Below, in pieces: positions 5,814 through 6,660 of a stretch of DNA of 6,660 bases. This DNA comes from Phycisphaerales bacterium (GTDB lineage: Bacteria; Planctomycetota; Phycisphaerae; Phycisphaerales; UBA1924), in contig JAGVLZ010000354.1 in assembly GCA_020054055.1 (NCBI GenBank), positions 1 through 6,660 of the forward strand. The letters are read 5' to 3'. Position 1 is the first letter of the stretch; each line of letters begins with the position of its first letter. The translations under genes were made by a program, and so were the position numbers. The notes under the pieces are model-generated. The model made no database searches. It was not told where the DNA came from and saw only the letters and a program-made list of their open reading frames with translations.

Positions 5814-5844
5814 ATAATGTCGCCCCGAAAAGGGGTCCGGTCAA
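5814..5844 (-). promoter_or_regulatory. Possible sigma-70-like promoter for PEP-CTERM gene B
   Basis: On the minus strand TTGACC (5844-5839) could be a -35 box and CATTAT (5819-5814) a -10 box, with a 19-base spacer, which is longer than usual. The spacer contains a small CCCC-TTTTC-GGGG inverted repeat (5835-5823). A start near 5807 would give a leader of about 60 bases that holds the terminator-like hairpin. Both boxes are imperfect. Confidence 0.3.
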
Positions 5845-5868
5845 GGAGTTTTCTGGTTATTTGGTTCC

Positions 5869-5894
5869 CGGGCGGCCCTGCCGAGGGCCGTCCG
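5869..5894. repeat. Strong hairpin in the gap between tRNA-Pro and the PEP-CTERM gene
   Basis: CGGCCCT (5873-5879) and AGGGCCG (5884-5890) pair perfectly around GCCG; the stem extends outward by a G-T and three G-C pairs to 5869/5894, for about 11 bp. No T-run follows on either strand. It could limit read-through from the tRNA or be a repeat copy. The rest of the 5744-5986 gap shows only the leader elements listed separately and an A/T-rich patch at about 5960-5980. Confidence 0.4.
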
Positions 5895-5986
5895 CTTGTG
5901 GAAAAGCCTCCCACATGCCAGAATTCAGGCGGAAACGATCGGTCAAACCCCCTGACGTTCCCCTATCATTATTTTTGTCGAACCAA

Positions 5987-6060
5987 TCAGGGTGACAGGA
6001 TTCGAACCTGCGGCCTCGAGGACCCAAACCCCGCGCTCTACCAAGCTGAGCTACACCCTG
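5987..6060 (-). tRNA. tRNA-Pro, anticodon UGG
   Basis: A complete 74-base cloverleaf reads on the minus strand from 6060. The acceptor stem CAGGGTG/CACCCTG is perfect (7 bp). The D arm is GCTC-AGCTTGGTA-GAGC. The anticodon stem CGGGG/CCTCG has one G-T pair, with loop TTTGGGT, so the anticodon is TGG, followed by G37 as in other tRNA-Pro. The variable loop is AGGCC, and the T arm is GCAGG-TTCGAAT-CCTGT. The discriminator base is A (5987). The next genomic bases are TTGG, so CCA is not encoded and must be added after transcription. UGG reads all or most proline codons. The antisense strand of this tRNA gives the well-known spurious peptide 'GDRIRTCG..DPNPALYQAELHP', so a reading frame at 5817-6230 on the plus strand is not a gene. 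Confidence 0.95.
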
Positions 6061-6071
6061 GGGACTCGTGC

Positions 6072-6077
6072 ATCATA
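6072..6077 (-). promoter_or_regulatory. -10 box TATGAT for tRNA-Pro
   Basis: TATGAT on the minus strand matches the -10 consensus at five of six positions and ends 11 bases before the mature tRNA 5' end, a usual distance for a tRNA gene. No clear -35 box is seen; the place where it would lie, about 6095-6100, falls inside the GTGGACA heptamer repeats. Confidence 0.45.
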
Positions 6078-6092
6078 CGTCCAAGAGGGAAA

Positions 6093-6113
6093 GTGGACAG
6101 TGGACCGTGGACA
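6093..6113. repeat. Three tandem heptamers GTGGACA/GTGGACC/GTGGACA
   Basis: Three direct 7-bp repeats run head to tail with one base difference in the middle unit. They lie 33-53 bp upstream of the tRNA-Pro gene, at the -35 position of its likely promoter. Otherwise the 6061-6291 gap (231 bp) holds only the tRNA -10 box and a -10-like box for the rmlA-type gene; I find no convincing coding sequence in it. Confidence 0.65.
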
Positions 6114-6277
6114 TTAAATGCGGCGCGCGGCGGCCGACGGCGACGGGATCGAGCGGGGTATCGCCGGCACGCCGACAATCCTCTCTCGTTGAAGTTGGGC
6201 GATGAGGAGTCGTGGCTGGCCGCCGAATAGTTGATCGAGGCGGCGGCGCGGAGCAGCGGTTCGGGCCATCAACCATC

Positions 6278-6283
6278 TATACA
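6278..6283 (+). promoter_or_regulatory. -10-like box TATACA just upstream of the rmlA-type start codon
   Basis: TATACA matches the -10 consensus at four of six positions and ends 8 bases before the ATG at 6292. No Shine-Dalgarno lies between, so transcription may begin at or next to the ATG and yield a leaderless mRNA, as suggested for purD. No convincing -35 box is visible. Confidence 0.3.
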
Positions 6284-6291
6284 CTGCGTGA

Positions 6292-6660
6292 ATGAAAGGA
6301 ATTGTGCTGGCGGGCGGCCTCGGGACCCGGCTTCGGCCGCTGACGCTCGAGGTGAACAAGCACCTGCTGCGCGTCCACGACCGGCCGATGGTGATGTACC
6401 CGATCGGGTGCCTTGTCAACGCGGGGATCACTGAGGTGCTGGTGGTGACGGGGTCGGGGCACATCGCCGCGTTCCGTCGGGTGCTGGGCGATGGGCGGGC
6501 GCTCGGGCTGTCGCGGCTGGAGTTTGCCACGCAGGAAGGCGAGGGCGGGATTGCCGACGCGCTGCGTCAGGGGGAAGCGTTCGCGGCGGGCGGGCGCGTG
6601 TGCGTCGTGCTGGGGGACAACATCATCGAAAAGAGCGTGCGCGGCGCGGCAGATCGGAAG
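6292..6660 (+). CDS. rmlA: RmlA-type glucose-1-phosphate thymidylyltransferase, N-terminal part (3' end outside the window)
   Basis: The first 123 residues of a sugar-nucleotide pyrophosphorylase, open to the end of the window. Members convert dTTP and glucose 1-phosphate to dTDP-glucose and pyrophosphate, the first step to dTDP-rhamnose and related sugars for surface polysaccharides. Residues 4-18 hold the nucleotide-binding loop (IVLAGGLGTRLRPLT); NKHLL (22-26) has the conserved lysine Lys23; DRPMVMYPI (30-38), TQEGEGGIADAL (80-91) and VVLGDNIIE (105-113, with the metal-binding Asp109) follow in family order. Two differences from typical RmlA are LLRV for LLPV and GGIADAL for the usual GLAQA, so a UTP- or other NTP-using relative is possible. 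The ATG is the first in-frame start and lacks a Shine-Dalgarno. About 170 residues should lie beyond the window. Confidence 0.85.
   Translation, partial: MKGIVLAGGLGTRLRPLTLEVNKHLLRVHDRPMVMYPIGCLVNAGITEVLVVTGSGHIAAFRRVLGDGRALGLSRLEFATQEGEGGIADALRQGEAFAAGGRVCVVLGDNIIEKSVRGAADRK

Noticed and set aside
5940..5986. Intrinsic terminator for tRNA-Pro in the A/T-rich stretch after its 3' end
   Set aside because: No stem-loop precedes the A/T-rich patch in the direction of transcription.
4889..5995. Plus-strand open frame of 368 codons opposite PEP-CTERM gene B
   Set aside because: Low-complexity Ala/Glu/Gly/Val translation with no motif; the minus-strand gene has a signal peptide, a sorting tail and a strong ribosome binding site.
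5817..6230. Plus-strand open frame containing GDRIRTCGLEDPNPALYQ
   Set aside because: This peptide is the translation of the antisense strand of tRNA-Pro, a known source of spurious gene calls.
1..6660. CRISPR array, transposase, phage genes or a defence island
   Set aside because: No regularly spaced repeats and no protein with such motifs were found; the genes are housekeeping and secreted-protein genes.

Overview
The window is GC-rich and reads as chromosomal DNA of a planctomycete, most likely of the Phycisphaerae. Four things point there: secreted proteins ending in the planctomycete form of the PEP-CTERM sorting tail (IPTPG or IPAPG, then a hydrophobic stretch, then RRR), a secreted matrixin-like protease with dockerin-type and cohesin-like modules, the dispersed GTGGCACGGGTTTGCAACCC repeat, and a Y-shaped palindromic repeat read in frame inside a housekeeping gene. 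The taxonomic call is an inference from these traits, not from a marker gene.

Layout from left to right. 1-573 (+) is the 3' end of a UvrD/PcrA-type DNA helicase gene. It converges, with a 17-bp gap, on purD (591-1952, -), which encodes a purine-biosynthesis enzyme. Upstream of purD, a roughly 100-bp gap holds the dispersed hairpin repeat and a -10-like box placed so close to a GTG that purD may be leaderless. 2055-3959 (-) encodes a large secreted zinc metalloprotease with calcium-binding dockerin-type repeats and a cohesin-like domain. Next come two secreted PEP-CTERM-type proteins (4070-4864 and 4958-5743, both -). They share an identical 12-base Shine-Dalgarno leader and a similar overall plan. 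The leader of the second carries a hairpin plus T-run resembling an intrinsic terminator directly in front of its ribosome binding site. 5987-6060 (-) is a tRNA-Pro(UGG) gene without encoded CCA. After about 230 bp without a gene, the 5' part of a RmlA-type sugar-nucleotide pyrophosphorylase gene (6292-6660, +) runs off the end.

On the minus strand the order of transcription is tRNA-Pro, PEP-CTERM protein B, PEP-CTERM protein A, protease, purD. Gaps of 90-110 bp make one tight operon unlikely, but the three secreted-protein genes form a cluster of envelope or extracellular functions. RmlA-type enzymes feed polysaccharide synthesis, which in other bacteria is linked to PEP-CTERM/exosortase systems; no exosortase gene is visible here. 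I see no defence system, CRISPR array, phage or transposase. The points most worth a second look are the palindromic elements absorbed in frame into two housekeeping genes, the protease carrying both dockerin-type and cohesin-like modules, the terminator-like leader hairpin, and the contrast between leaderless-looking housekeeping genes and strongly SD-led PEP-CTERM genes.
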